Part shown: one piece after another, positions 8,193 through 17,117 of the stretch
Layout: each line of letters starts with the position of its first letter
Numbering within the stretch: the stretch's first letter is position 1
Assembly: GCF_026626665.1 (NCBI RefSeq)
Contig: NZ_JAPNKE010000002.1
Coordinates: forward strand, 8,824,001 to 8,888,000
Source of the DNA: Nannocystis pusilla
GTDB lineage: Bacteria > Myxococcota_A > Polyangia > Nannocystales > Nannocystaceae
Reading direction: 5' to 3'
DNA length: 64,000 nucleotides
Translations under genes and position numbers: made by a program
Notes under the pieces: generated by a model
Told to the model about the DNA's origin: nothing
Seen by the model: only the letters and a program-made list of their open reading frames with translations
The model's database searches: none

Positions 8193-8738
8193 ATGAACCG
8201 CGAGACCGAACGCATCCGTCACGAACTGCTGGCGCTCCGCTGCCGGCGAGGGGAGCCCGCCGCGCTGGCCGAGCTGGTGCGCGCGTGGGAGCCGCGGCTG
8301 TTCTTCTACGTCCGACGGATGCTCGTCGACGAGGAGGAGGCGTGGCCGGTGATGCAGGAGGTGTGGGTGGCGGTGCTGTCGCGGATCGATCGGCTGCGCG
8401 AGCCGCAGTGCCTGCCGCAGTGGCTGTACACGATCGCCCGCAACACGCTGATGACCCACCTGCGCGGGCGCTACGCCGAACGCGAGCGGGCCGGGCCCGA
8501 GGCGGCGGAGCCGATCGACGAGGACGACCCGCTGGGCCGCTGGGCCGACGCGGAGCAGGTCTACGCCGGGCTGGCCCGCCTGCCGCCGGTCGACCGCGAG
8601 GTGCTCACGCTGTGCTTTTTGAACGACCTCTCGATCGCCGAGATCGCCGAGGTCCTGACGATCCCGCCGGGCACCGTGAAGTCCCGGCTGTTCAAGGCGA
8701 GACAGGCCCTGCGGGCCGTGCTGGAAGGAGAAGGGTGA
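8193..8738 (+). CDS. RNA polymerase ECF-family sigma factor
   Basis: 181 residues. Sigma region 2 spans about residues 25-90 (LFFYVRRMLVDEEEAWPVMQ, then CLPQWLYTIARNTLMTHLRG). Region 4 spans about 125-175 (LPPVDREVLTLCFLNDLSIA, then IPPGTVKSRLFKARQAL), a standard helix-turn-helix. No anti-sigma with a zinc finger follows; instead a small membrane protein gene starts inside the stop codon (TGATG at 8736-8740). That protein may play the anti-sigma or sensor role. A good GGAAGGAG precedes the second gene. Confidence 0.9.
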   Translation: MNRETERIRHELLALRCRRGEPAALAELVRAWEPRLFFYVRRMLVDEEEAWPVMQEVWVAVLSRIDRLREPQCLPQWLYTIARNTLMTHLRGRYAERERAGPEAAEPIDEDDPLGRWADAEQVYAGLARLPPVDREVLTLCFLNDLSIAEIAEVLTIPPGTVKSRLFKARQALRAVLEGEG

Positions 8739-9328
8739 TGGCTGACCGTTCGGACAGGTTCTCTGACGCGCTGCTCGAGCTCGAGCAGGCGCACACGACG
8801 GCGGGGCTGCGCGAGCGGCATCGGCGGCAGATGGAGGCGATGCTGGTGCGCCCGCTGACGCCGCCGCAGCGGCTGCTGCACGGGGCGGTGGCGGCGGCCG
8901 GGCTGGCGGGCGCGGGCGTGTGCACCGCGCTGGCGCTGACCGAGCCGGATACGCTGCCGCCGCTGACCCGGGCCGCGCTGACGCTGCTCGCGGCGTTCGG
9001 GGCGAGCTGGTCGCTGTGGGCCGCGGGGGTGCTGCGGCGCGGGGCGGTGCATCGCCGCCGCGATCGCGGGGCGGCGGCGCGGATGGCCTTCGGCTTCACG
9101 CTGACCACGGTGTTGATGACCGCGGCGCTGGCCGCTGCGTCGCCGGGCCAGGGCGCGCTGGCGATGCTGGTGGTGTCGCTGGCGCTGCTGGTGACGGCCG
9201 CGGTGGTGATGCTGATGCACGCGATCGAGCAGGCCGAGCTGCGCGGACGCGAGCAGGTGCTCCAGCTCGAGCTGCAGGTGCTGACGCTGATGGCGAGCGT
9301 CCGCGGCCCAGACGGCGATTGTGCATAG
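8738..9328 (+). CDS. Membrane protein coupled to the ECF sigma gene, putative anti-sigma
   Basis: 196 residues, start overlapping the sigma stop by one base. The N-terminal 45 residues are soluble and charged (FSDALLELEQAHTTAGLRER). Four hydrophobic segments follow, arranged as two pairs: about residues 48-70, 76-98, 115-135 and 140-162. The protein ends in a short coiled-coil-like tail (EQAELRGREQVLQLELQVL). Topology and coupling suggest it senses or restrains the sigma factor, but it lacks the HxxxCxxC motif of ZAS anti-sigmas. Function is inference. Confidence 0.75.
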   Translation: MADRSDRFSDALLELEQAHTTAGLRERHRRQMEAMLVRPLTPPQRLLHGAVAAAGLAGAGVCTALALTEPDTLPPLTRAALTLLAAFGASWSLWAAGVLRRGAVHRRRDRGAAARMAFGFTLTTVLMTAALAAASPGQGALAMLVVSLALLVTAAVVMLMHAIEQAELRGREQVLQLELQVLTLMASVRGPDGDCA

Positions 9329-9383
9329 TTCGCTGCAGGGGGTCTTGCGAATCGCCGGACCCTCTGGCAACTTGCGCGGCCTT

Positions 9384-10528
9384 ATGTCCGATATCGACGT
9401 CGTCCGCGCGCTCCGCAGCGAGGGGCTCGACGGGCTGGTGCGGCGCCTGGCGCTGCAGACCCGCCGGCACCGCGAGCACCCGCAGCTGGTCCTCCTCAAA
9501 TACGACATGATCGAGACGCCGATGGGCGATCCGGTGGCCCGCCAGTGCCGCGGCCTGGTGGTCGACGAGGCCGACGGCTTCCGCCCGGTGGCGTACCCGT
9601 ACGACAAGTTCTTCAACGCCCACGAGGGCCACGCGGCGCCGATCGACTGGAGCACCGCGCGCGTATTCGAGAAGATCGACGGGACGCTGGCGACGCTGTA
9701 CTCGTACCGCGGGGCGTGGCACGTGGCGAGCGCGTCGCTGCCCGACGCGCAGGGGCAGCTGCGCAACGCCAAGCGGAGCGTGGCCGAGGCGTTCTGGGAG
9801 GTGTTCCGCGCCGGCGGCTACGCGCTGCCCGACCGCACCGACCACTGCTTCATGTTCGAGCTGTGCCTGCCGAGCGATCCGGTGCTGATCCGCCACGCCG
9901 CGCCGCGCCTGCTGCTGCACGGGGCGCGCGACCTGACGACGATGCAGGAGGCCGAGCCGGACCCGTTCGCGCGCGCGTACGGGTGGGAGCTGGTGCCGAC
10001 CCACGCGGTCTCCGATCTCAAGCAGGCGCTGCAGATCGCCCGCGACCTCGACCCGGCCCGCCACGAGGGGCTGGTGGCCCGCGACGCGCGCTTCAACCGG
10101 GTGAAGATCAAGTCGCCGGCGTTCGTGGCGCTGCACCACATGCGCGGGGCGACCAACCTCCGCCACCTGCTCGAGGTGGTCCGCACCAACGAGAGCGACG
10201 AATTCCTGGCGTACTTCCCGGAGGCCCGCCCGGCCTGGCAGGCGGTCCGCGAGCGCTTCTTCGCCCTCCGCGCGGAGGCCGAGGCGGCGCTGGCCCGCGG
10301 CAAGGAGATCGCCGACGACCGCACGTTCGGCCAGTCGGTCCGCGACCTGCCCTACAGCTCGATCCTGTTCGCGGTCCGCAAGGCAAGGCGCCGTCGATCG
10401 CGGCGGTGTTCGGCGAGATGTCGCTGCAAAACTTGGAGAAGTTGCTGCACCTCGGCGAGCTCAGCCGCGAGCTCGGGGTGCCGCTCGAGCCGCGCGCGCG
10501 GACCGGTCGACGACGCGTGATCTTCTAA
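9384..10528 (+). CDS. T4 Rnl1-type RNA ligase (one frameshift)
   Basis: ATG 9384 follows the sigma/membrane pair closely. Nucleotidyltransferase motifs of the T4 RNA ligase 1 family are in order: CRGLVVDE and YPYDKFFNAHEG, motif I EKIDGTLATL with the adenylated Lys, motif III FMFELCLP, motif IV HEGLVAR and motif V VKIKSPAFV. A frameshift near 10383 is removed by adding one G (AAGGCAAGG to AAGGGCAAGG). It joins FAVRK to GKAPSIAAVFGEMSLQNLEK and the stop at 10528. About 381 residues repaired. The enzyme joins 3'-OH and 5'-phosphate RNA ends using ATP and is usually linked to tRNA repair. Possible co-regulation with the upstream ECF sigma pair is inference. Confidence 0.85.
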
Positions 10529-10680
10529 AAGAAAGACGTGTCGGGGGCGCGGCCGGGCGCGCTTTCGCGGCCACGCACATGGCACGGACCACGCTCGAGG
10601 GTCCTGGAGGAGCTGGCGGCGAGCCGATGGCCGTCGATGTGGAGCGGAGGCGAGCGGCTCGCAGCGCGGCGGAGAGGCCG

Positions 10681-10742
10681 CTGTCCCCTGGGACATGTCT
10701 TGGAAAAAATGTTCGATCGGGCATGCTCTTTGGGGCATGTCC
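10681..10742. repeat. Compound CATG hairpin at a convergent junction
   Basis: Three nested or adjacent elements: TGTCCC-CT-GGGACA (10682-10695), an outer GGACATG (10691-10697) pairing CATGTCC (10736-10742), and an inner CATGCTC/GGGCATG stem (10722-10739). It lies between the RNA ligase and the opposite AEC permease gene, just before the latter's stop. Confidence 0.65.
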
Positions 10743-10752
10743 GAAGGCGCAG

Positions 10753-11715
10753 CTAAAGACCGATCGCTTGCAGGCAGGCGAGGACGAGCGGGAGGGTGGC
10801 GAGCGACAGCAGGGTGGTGACGACGGAGGCGGCGGCGGCGAGCTGGGCGTCGCAGCCGGCGTTGGTGGCGATGATCGCCGAGACCACCGCGGTGGGCATG
10901 GCGGCCTGCAGGACGGCGGTGCGGGCGACGTCGCCGCGGACGTCGAGGAGGAGCAGGACGAGGCAGGCGATCGCCGGGGCGACGAGCAGCTTGATGGCGG
11001 CGATGCCGGCGAGCGGGACGGTCTGGCCGCGCAGCGAGCGGAGGTCGAGGCCGAGGCCGATGGTGAGGAAGGCGAGGACGGCGGTGGTCTGGCCGACCTG
11101 GGCGAGCGGGCGCGCGAGCGCGGCCGGGATGGCGAGGCCGCTGACCGCGAGCGCGAGGCCGACGAGCACCGCGACGATCATCGGCTGACGCAGCAAGGAG
11201 CCGCCGGCGCGGAGGAGCCGCGGGCCGAGCGGGCTGCGGACGGGAGCCCGCGGCCGCGCCATGGCGCCGGCGAAGGCGACGCCGAAGGTGAGCAGGAGGA
11301 TGGTGGTGTCGACGGTGTCGATGATCACCGCGGCGGTGGCGGCCCCGCGCGAACCAGGGAACACGGCGAGGACGAAGGGGACGCCGAGGAAGGCGGTGTT
11401 GGCGAAGGCCGCGGTGACGCCGGCCGCTCCCTGGGCCGGCCGCGAGGCGCCGCGCGACCGCATGAGCAGGACGCCGAGCGCACAGGCGCCGAGCAGGGCG
11501 ACGGTGCAGGCGAGCACGGCCGGGACGAGCGCGGGCTCGAAGCGCGCGTCGGCGAGGATGACGACGATCAGCGCCGGCATGGTGACCGTCAAGATGAGGC
11601 GCGCGAGCACGTCGGGCGCGCTGGTCGGGACTGCGCCGGTGAGCCGCAACAGCTGGCCGACGGCGACGAGCCCGAAGAGGGCGATCAGGAGCGGGAGGAT
11701 GTCGCCGGTCGGCAC
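10753..11715 (-). CDS. AEC-family (auxin efflux carrier) permease
   Basis: 320 residues with about ten hydrophobic helices in two five-helix halves. The first half contains LTVTMPALIVVI and GVTAAFANTAFLGVPFV, the typical N-x-x-F-L-G-x-P helix of AEC carriers. The second half contains AIKLLVAPAIACLV and MPTAVVSAIIATNAGCD, the family's second crossover region. AEC carriers move organic anions such as malate by a proton- or sodium-coupled mechanism; substrate here unknown. Start at 11715 directly follows a perfect 6 bp inverted repeat. Confidence 0.85.
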   Translation of the reverse strand: MPTGDILPLLIALFGLVAVGQLLRLTGAVPTSAPDVLARLILTVTMPALIVVILADARFEPALVPAVLACTVALLGACALGVLLMRSRGASRPAQGAAGVTAAFANTAFLGVPFVLAVFPGSRGAATAAVIIDTVDTTILLLTFGVAFAGAMARPRAPVRSPLGPRLLRAGGSLLRQPMIVAVLVGLALAVSGLAIPAALARPLAQVGQTTAVLAFLTIGLGLDLRSLRGQTVPLAGIAAIKLLVAPAIACLVLLLLDVRGDVARTAVLQAAMPTAVVSAIIATNAGCDAQLAAAASVVTTLLSLATLPLVLACLQAIGL

Positions 11716-12026
11716 TGCGCGAGTGTTTTACTCGCAATCGCCGGCGCTTGCCGCGGAGGCGAGAAGGACAGGTGACCGCGCGGGGCGGCTGGCTGCGGTG
11801 GTCGCGGACGAGGTCTTCTCTCGGCGGTCGCGCGCCGCGGGGGCTTCCGAGCGGCGGTGCTTCGGCGGGAATCGGGGCCGTCGCTACGAGCGAGAGAATG
11901 CTGTGAGACGAAGGTTGCCGCCGGAAGAGCCGGCGAACACGCGGCGAGCACATGGTCGATGGGCCATGTGCACCGCGCGGCTGCTTCGGGCTTGTCAGCA
12001 CCGGGCCGATGCGCGCACCATCGAGC
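11716..12026. other. Divergent intergenic region, permease and DUF1697 gene
   Basis: 311 bases. Besides the inverted repeat at 11719-11735 it contains GCACATGG (11948-11955) pairing CCATGTGC (11964-11971) around an 8-base loop, about 55 bases before the DUF1697 start. No clear -35/-10 pair was seen. Confidence 0.4.
11719..11735. promoter_or_regulatory. Inverted repeat upstream of the permease start
   Basis: GCGAGT-GTTTT-ACTCGC, a perfect 6 bp inverted repeat whose near arm is 4 bases from the permease start codon. It could be an operator or could mask the ribosome site on the mRNA. Confidence 0.4.
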
Positions 12027-12566
12027 ATGACCACGTTCATCGCGCTCCTCCGCGGCATCAACGTCGGCAGCACGCGCAAGCTGCCGATGGCCGAGCTGCG
12101 AACCCTGTGCGGCGAGCTCGGCTTCGCCGGGGTGCAGACGTACATCCAGAGCGGCAACGTCGTGTTCTCGGCGGACGGCGCGGCAGAGGACCACGAGGCG
12201 GTGCTCGAGCAGGGCATCACGCGGGTGTTCGGGCTGCAGGTCGAGGTCATGGTGCGCACGGCGGCCCAGTGGGGGCAGATCGTGGCGGGCAATCCGCTGT
12301 GGGCAGAGGCCCAGGCGGAGGCCAATCATGTGCTGCTGGGGGTGCCGAAGCGGCCGCCGCGGACCGACGCGGTGGCGAAGCTGCTCGAGCGCGCGACGGC
12401 GGGCGAGCGAGTGGTGGCCGCCGGCGAGGTGCTGTGGTTCCACTATCCCAACGGGATCGGGGGCACCAAGTGGTCGCCGGCGCTGGTCGACCGCCTGGTC
12501 GGATCGCCGCTGACGGGCCGTAACTGGCGGACTGTGCTGCAGCTGGCCGCGATGGCCAAGATCTAA
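12027..12566 (+). CDS. DUF1697 family protein
   Basis: 179 residues, full family length. Starts MTTFIALLRGINVGSTRKLPM and continues LGFAGVQTYIQSGNVVFSAD, the two hallmark blocks of DUF1697. The C-terminal block EVLWFHYPNGIGGTKWSP and TGRNWRTVLQLAAMA are also typical. The protein is a small soluble alpha/beta protein of unknown biochemical role. ATG 12027 is chosen because the conserved FIALLRGINVG begins at residue 4; longer in-frame starts add unrelated sequence. Only 13 bases separate its stop from the opposite gene. Confidence 0.85.
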   Translation: MTTFIALLRGINVGSTRKLPMAELRTLCGELGFAGVQTYIQSGNVVFSADGAAEDHEAVLEQGITRVFGLQVEVMVRTAAQWGQIVAGNPLWAEAQAEANHVLLGVPKRPPRTDAVAKLLERATAGERVVAAGEVLWFHYPNGIGGTKWSPALVDRLVGSPLTGRNWRTVLQLAAMAKI

Positions 12567-12579
12567 AAGCAAGACGGAC

Positions 12580-13929
12580 TCAACGACGGGCGAGCGGCCA
12601 GTCCCAGGCCAGGCCGAGCAGGCCGCGCAGCAGCGGTCGACCGATGGCGAAGGCCTCGACGCCGCCGCTGCGGATGCTGAGCGGGGGCAGGAGGACGTCG
12701 ATGCCGGCGCCGCAGTGCGCGGACAGTCGCGGGCCGAGTCGCACGGCGAGGGTGAACGTCGCGGAGAGCATGCCGATCGGCTGAAAGTCGCTGGCGCTGC
12801 GGTACGGACTGATGGCGCGACCGAGGGCCCAGCCGAGCGCGAGACCGCCGCCGAGGCCGAGGCGCAGCGTGGTGCGCGAGCCGGGCTGCCAGCGCAGGCC
12901 GAGCTGCGCGCGCCCGCCGACGAGGCCGAGCAAGATCGATCCGCGGAGATCCGTTTGCCAACCGGGCGTCACCAAGCCGGTGAGGCCGCCGGCGAAGTCG
13001 AGGCGAGGTCCGAGCTCGCGCCAGCCCGTGAGCTCGAGACCCGTGAGCACACCGGCGCCGCCCGGGCCGCCGCCGACGTTGGCGGCGACGAGCAAGCCGT
13101 GGCGCTTCTCGGGAGCAGCAGGGGTGATGGGCGGCGGGAGGTCGTCGGCGAACTCGGGCAGCGCGGGTGACGGGCGGGGGAGCGGTGTGAGCGGAGGGGG
13201 TGCCGGGACTGAGTTCGAGGCCGAGGTCGCGGCGGTGGGATTCGCGGCGTTCGAGAGGGGAGCAGGGGAGGTCGGAGCGGCCGAGGTGGCGGTGGTGGGA
13301 TGGGTCGAGGTCGAAGGGGTGGTTGCAGCGATCGAGGTCGCAGTGGTGGTCGCAGCGTCCGAGGTCGTGGTGATTGGGTTTGTCGAGGTCGAAGTGGGGT
13401 TCGCGGCGGCCGAGGTCGACGGCGGTACGCTCGGGGAGCGCGGGGCGTCGGGTGGCGCGGGGGCGGCCCACGGGGCCAGCGGGACCAGCGGGGCGGCGGG
13501 CGTCGAGGCGGCGGCGAGGGGCTCGGCACGGTCGCGGGTCTCGGTGTGGATCAGCTCGGCGGCGCGGAGGGCGACGAGGCCGGGTTGGCGGCCGTCGCCG
13601 ATCGCAAACTCGAGGCGGCGGGGCGCGGTCGCGGCAGGATCGACGAACCACAGCGTGATGGCGGCGCGCTCGTCGTCGCGGGACAGCTGCACGGCGGCGG
13701 CGGCGGCGTGCTCGGCGAGCAAGGTCGCCATCGCACCGTCGTCGCGTCCGCGCGCGGCAGCGTCGGTGACGGTCATGCCGAGCGCGCGCAGCTCGTCGCG
13801 GACGCGCAGCTCGGCCAGGCGCCAGCGCGCGTCGGGGGCGTGGACGAGGACGACGGTGGCGGCGTGGGCAGGGCCGCTGCCGGTGAGCCAGACCGTGGCG
13901 GCGAGCAGACATGCGGCGCGGCGAGCCAT
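12580..13929 (-). CDS. Secreted protein with Thr/Pro linker and beta-barrel-like C-terminus
   Basis: 449 residues. Signal peptide MARRAACLLAATVWL...AHA, then an alpha/beta segment of about 130 residues (LVHAPDARWRLAELRVRDEL, FAIGDGRQPGLVALRAAELI). A low-complexity Thr/Ser/Ala/Pro linker occupies about residues 140-255. The C-terminal 185 residues have alternating Gly-rich strands (LLVAANVGGG, LRGSILLGLVGGRAQLGLRW, LRLGLGGGLALGWALG) like an outer-membrane barrel or autotransporter-type domain. Lies at the end of a minus-strand series beginning with an ECF sigma gene at 17117, so it may be an output or sensor of that system. The linker is encoded by short imperfect repeats. Confidence 0.65.
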   Translation of the reverse strand: MARRAACLLAATVWLTGSGPAHAATVVLVHAPDARWRLAELRVRDELRALGMTVTDAAARGRDDGAMATLLAEHAAAAAVQLSRDDERAAITLWFVDPAATAPRRLEFAIGDGRQPGLVALRAAELIHTETRDRAEPLAAASTPAAPLVPLAPWAAPAPPDAPRSPSVPPSTSAAANPTSTSTNPITTTSDAATTTATSIAATTPSTSTHPTTATSAAPTSPAPLSNAANPTAATSASNSVPAPPPLTPLPRPSPALPEFADDLPPPITPAAPEKRHGLLVAANVGGGPGGAGVLTGLELTGWRELGPRLDFAGGLTGLVTPGWQTDLRGSILLGLVGGRAQLGLRWQPGSRTTLRLGLGGGLALGWALGRAISPYRSASDFQPIGMLSATFTLAVRLGPRLSAHCGAGIDVLLPPLSIRSGGVEAFAIGRPLLRGLLGLAWDWPLARR

Positions 13930-14046
13930 CGCGCGACAAGGATGCCCGATGCCCCGGCGATCGGCGACCGCATCCCGCGGAGCTGTATCGGACCCGTTCG
14001 CGGCGCGACGACACGACGAGCCCGCGGCTCACGAACGTGGCTGAAT

Positions 14047-14070
14047 GGACATGTCTTGAAGGGCATGTCC
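14047..14070. repeat. CATG hairpin between tandem genes
   Basis: GGACATG (14047-14053) with CATGTCC (14064-14070), loop TCTTGAAGGG. Nearly identical to the copy at 46854-46877 (loop TCTTCATGGG). It separates the lipoprotein stop (14110) from the start of the next minus-strand gene (13929). Confidence 0.65.
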
Positions 14071-14109
14071 AGGAGTTCGTTCAAAATGAAGTGAAGAGTC
14101 CGCGCGAGG

Positions 14110-15036
14110 TCACGGGAGGGTGCACACCCCGAGGTGCTCGAGCCCGGGCGGGGGCGGGGTGTCCGGGTAGAAGGTCTCGCACGCTCGCCCGAAACCCGGG
14201 CAGGCGGGGGCGTCGAGGTCGCAGAAAGGGATGCAGCAGGCGACGCCGTCCTGGTCGCACTCGGCGGCGGTCATGGTGTTGGTGCAGATCTGGCCGTCCT
14301 CGCACGGGTCGGCGTACTCGCACACCTCGAACAATCCCTTCTTCGGCTGTTCACCGGCGGGCCAGCAGCCGAACTCGTGGCCGAGCCAGAGGCAGGTGTC
14401 GCCGGCCGGGCAGAGATCGAGCAGCGGGTCGCATGCGGGGAGGCACAGCGGGAGGTCGTGCTTCAGGCACGCCTGGCCGATGGGACAGGACGGGGCGGCG
14501 AAGTCGCCGGTGCAGAGCGGGATGCAGGTGCCCTTGTGACTGAAGGGATCGATGTCGTGGCAGTAGAGGCCGAGGTCACACGTGTCGGGCCCGAGGTACC
14601 CCTCGGCGAGCATCTGGCACGGCTCGCCGAGCTGATCGGGGTCGGAGACGATCGGCGCGCAGACGATGCTGTCGGCTTCGAGCGGCGGGGGGCCAGCAGC
14701 GGTGCACTTCTCGCCCGGGGGGCAGTCCTGGGCCCACACGTCGCACGCGGCGGGCGGATCGGGCGGGACGATGAAGCTGCCGTCGTCGGTGGTGGCGGTG
14801 CAGACGAAGGTGCAGTCGTCGGGGACGCCGGAGCTGAGGGTCGTGAGATCGGGGCCCGGCGAAGAGCCGGAGGCCGAGGAGATCGAGGCGCCGGAGGGGG
14901 TCTCCGGCAGACCGTCGGTCGCGAATGTGGTGGCTTCGCCGGGGCTCGACGGGTCGATGCCGGTGGTGAGGATCGGGTCGAGAAATCCCGGCCCGCAACC
15001 GGTGTGGAGGATGGCGAGGAGGAGCGCCCGGCGCAT
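14110..15036 (-). CDS. Cysteine-rich lipoprotein
   Basis: 308 residues starting MRRALLLAILHTGC, a short signal with lipobox LHTGC. A Ser/Thr/Pro/Gly linker follows to about residue 60, then about 245 residues with more than 30 cysteines in EGF-like spacings: CDVWAQDCPPGEKC, CDLGLYCHDIDP, CPIGQACLKHDLPLC, CDPLLDLCPAGDTC and a final CDLDAPACPGFGRAC. The pattern CxxxxxxCPxGxxC repeats about six times and resembles myxobacterial adhesion or scaffolding proteins stabilised by disulfides. Lies downstream of the FecR-like gene on the same strand, 299 bases away. Confidence 0.7.
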   Translation of the reverse strand: MRRALLLAILHTGCGPGFLDPILTTGIDPSSPGEATTFATDGLPETPSGASISSASGSSPGPDLTTLSSGVPDDCTFVCTATTDDGSFIVPPDPPAACDVWAQDCPPGEKCTAAGPPPLEADSIVCAPIVSDPDQLGEPCQMLAEGYLGPDTCDLGLYCHDIDPFSHKGTCIPLCTGDFAAPSCPIGQACLKHDLPLCLPACDPLLDLCPAGDTCLWLGHEFGCWPAGEQPKKGLFEVCEYADPCEDGQICTNTMTAAECDQDGVACCIPFCDLDAPACPGFGRACETFYPDTPPPPGLEHLGVCTLP

Positions 15037-15335
15037 GCGAGGATAGGTCGCGCGAGGCCGGGCGGATGGCTCAGGAGAATTCGCTCGCCCAGGGCGGGAC
15101 GGAAGGGTCCGCTGCGGCGTCAGGGGAGGGAGCAGGCGGTGATGAGCGATGGAATGTCGGCATGCGCGTGGAGTCGCGGGAGGCGACGGCTCATGCCTTT
15201 GGGAAAAACGCGACGACCAGCGCGGTGATTCTGCGAGCAGCGGGGCTTGGATCGCGGGATTCGGCAGATCGGCCCCGGCGGGGCGAGGGAGGCGGTGCGA
15301 GCGCGAGGCAGGACGTCCGACCGAGGTCGGATCTG

Positions 15336-16497
15336 CTAGCGGTGCGCGTCGAGCTCCTCGAGGCGGCGACGCGCGTCGGCGGCCAATGCACCGTCTGGCG
15401 CTTCGGCCAGGTACTTTAAACCAGTCGGCGGCGCGGGTGGGGTCGTGGTCGAGGTCGACGACGATCCGGCCGAGCAAGAAGGCAGCCGTGCGGGCGCGCG
15501 GGTCGGACGGGAAGCGCCGGCGCAGGGCGAGCAGGGCCTCGCGCGCGCGGGCGGCGTCGCCGGTGACGCGGGCGCAGTGGGCCAGGAGGTCGAGGTCGCC
15601 GGCGGCGAGGGTGCGGTGCAGCTGCGAGAGGCCGAGGCGCGCAGCGCCGGCGAGCGCGGCGGTGCAATCACCGGACTCGGCGAGGGCGAGCCATGTCGGT
15701 GATTCGGCGGGGGTGGAGCGCGAGGGCGCAGCGGCACCGGAGAGCGGGGCGCTGGGGCGGGGGAGTGATGGAGGCCGGGTCGGCGCGGAGGGATTCGCGG
15801 CGGGCTCGGCGGCGACGGGAATCGGGGCAGGAGAGGGGTCGGCGTCGGGAGGGAGTGATTCGCGGCGGGCGAGGACGTCGCTCGCGGCTGCCGGGGCGCG
15901 CAGCTCGAGGCGCTGGCCTTCACGGAGGTGCGTGGTGCCGGCGGCGTCGGTGACATCGACGCTGCCGCGGTGGACCTCGACGCGCAGGACGCCGGTCTCG
16001 GCGCTCCACGTGGCAGTGACGTCGGCGTCGGTGAGCGCGACGGTGAAGGGGCCGGCGGTGACGGCCCAGGCGCGGCCGGGGACGGGCGTGACGTGAAGCG
16101 TGAGAGCGCCGCGCTCGAGGGCGAGCTCGACACGCGTGGGTTCGGCGCGGGTGAGCCGCGCGCCGGCCCGGGCGGCCAGCTCGGCGCGGCTGTCGTCGGG
16201 GAAGTCGAGGACCAGGGCCTCGCGCTCGGGGGCCGCCAGCCAGGCGCCGACCATGACCGCCTGCTGGGCGACGGTGACGGTGAGCGGCGCGCTCACGGCC
16301 GCGGGGCGGGCGAGGAACATGGCCAAAAGGACAGCCGCGGCCAGCGGCACGAGCCACCACGTGGCGGAGGCGCGGGGCCGGGGCGCGCGGGTGAGGCGGG
16401 CGACCGCGGCCCGCTGACGCTCGCGGCGGACCGCGCCGGGGCCGTCGCCGAGGTTGCGGGCGACCTCGCGGGCGAGGCGCTGTACGGGGTCGGTCAT
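15336..16497 (-). CDS. FecR-type anti-sigma / sigma regulator (one frameshift)
   Basis: Start overlaps the ECF sigma stop (ATGA at 16494-16497). Residues 1-45 form the cytoplasmic sigma-binding part, then one membrane helix (WWLVPLAAAVLLAMFLA). A FecR domain follows (LALERGALTLHVTPV, GPFTVALTDADVTATW, VEVHRGSVDVTD), then a Pro/Ser linker and a short TPR-like tail (REALLALRRRFPSDPRAR). Near 15418 the AAA run reads one base too long: removing one A joins ADWFK to YLAEAPDGALAADARRRLEE and a stop at 15336. Without this correction the frame runs on artificially into the following lipoprotein gene. About 386 residues repaired. Confidence 0.75.
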
Positions 16498-17117
16498 CGC
16501 TTCACCTCGAGTTCGCGCAGGTGCTCGGCGAGCATCGGGTCGCGCTCGGCGAGCCGGCGGAAGCGGGCCTGAGCGGCGGACAGGCGGCGCTTGACGGTGG
16601 CGAGCGAGCAGTCACAGGCGGCGGCGACGTCGCCGAGCGGCTGCTCGTCGATGAAGCGGAGGGCGAAGGCGATCCGCTCGTCGGCGGGGAGGCGGGCGAG
16701 CACGCCGTAGGTCCGCTCGAGCAGCTCGCGCGCCTCGTGCGAGGCGGTCAGGGTGTGGACCTGCTCGGCGGCGGCGGTCTGCAAGCCGAACAATCGCCGC
16801 ACGCGTCGGCGGCGAATCTCGCTGCGCACCGTGTTGACGGTGACCGCGGCGACCCAGCCGCGCAGGGCCGCCGGGTCGCGCACGCGCCTCAGGCCGGCGA
16901 GGAGGGCGACGAAGACCTGCTGCACGAGGTCGTCGTGGTCCTCGTCGGCCCCGAGCACGCGCCACACGAGCCGGTTGACCTGGGCCCCCACGAGGTCGAA
17001 CAGGGCGGCTCCCGTGCGCGGGTCACCGGCATGCGCGAGCTCGAGCAGCGACGCCGCGGCGTCGGCCGCTCCCGGCCGCTCGGGTTCGTGATCGCTGCGG
17101 ACGACTCGCAGGGGCAT
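16494..17117 (-). CDS. RNA polymerase ECF-family sigma factor
   Basis: 207 residues. Region 2 covers about 35-105 (LFDLVGAQVNRLVWRVLGAD, DHDDLVQQVFVALLAGLRRV, LRGWVAAVTVNTVRSEIRRR). Region 4 covers about 145-200 (LARLPADERIAFALRFIDEQ, then CDCSLATVKRRLSAAQARF). It heads a minus-strand run with a coupled FecR-like regulator, a Cys-rich lipoprotein and a barrel-like protein, which resembles a cell-surface signalling arrangement without a TonB receptor. The upstream 1.2 kb is non-coding and rich in repeats. Confidence 0.9.
   Translation of the reverse strand: MPLRVVRSDHEPERPGAADAAASLLELAHAGDPRTGAALFDLVGAQVNRLVWRVLGADEDHDDLVQQVFVALLAGLRRVRDPAALRGWVAAVTVNTVRSEIRRRRVRRLFGLQTAAAEQVHTLTASHEARELLERTYGVLARLPADERIAFALRFIDEQPLGDVAAACDCSLATVKRRLSAAQARFRRLAERDPMLAEHLRELEVKR

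Noticed and set aside
6431..8737. Long plus-strand frame running through the esterase end and the intergenic region
   Set aside because: It is antisense or out of frame to the esterase and poly-Asp genes and has Arg/Val runs typical of GC-rich shadow frames. Only its end (from 8738) is a real gene.
14110..16497. A single 795-residue FecR plus Cys-rich lipoprotein
   Set aside because: Removing one A near 15418 gives the FecR protein a natural end at 15336. The lipoprotein has its own signal and lipobox at 15036; the sequence between is Pro/Arg-rich and non-coding in character.
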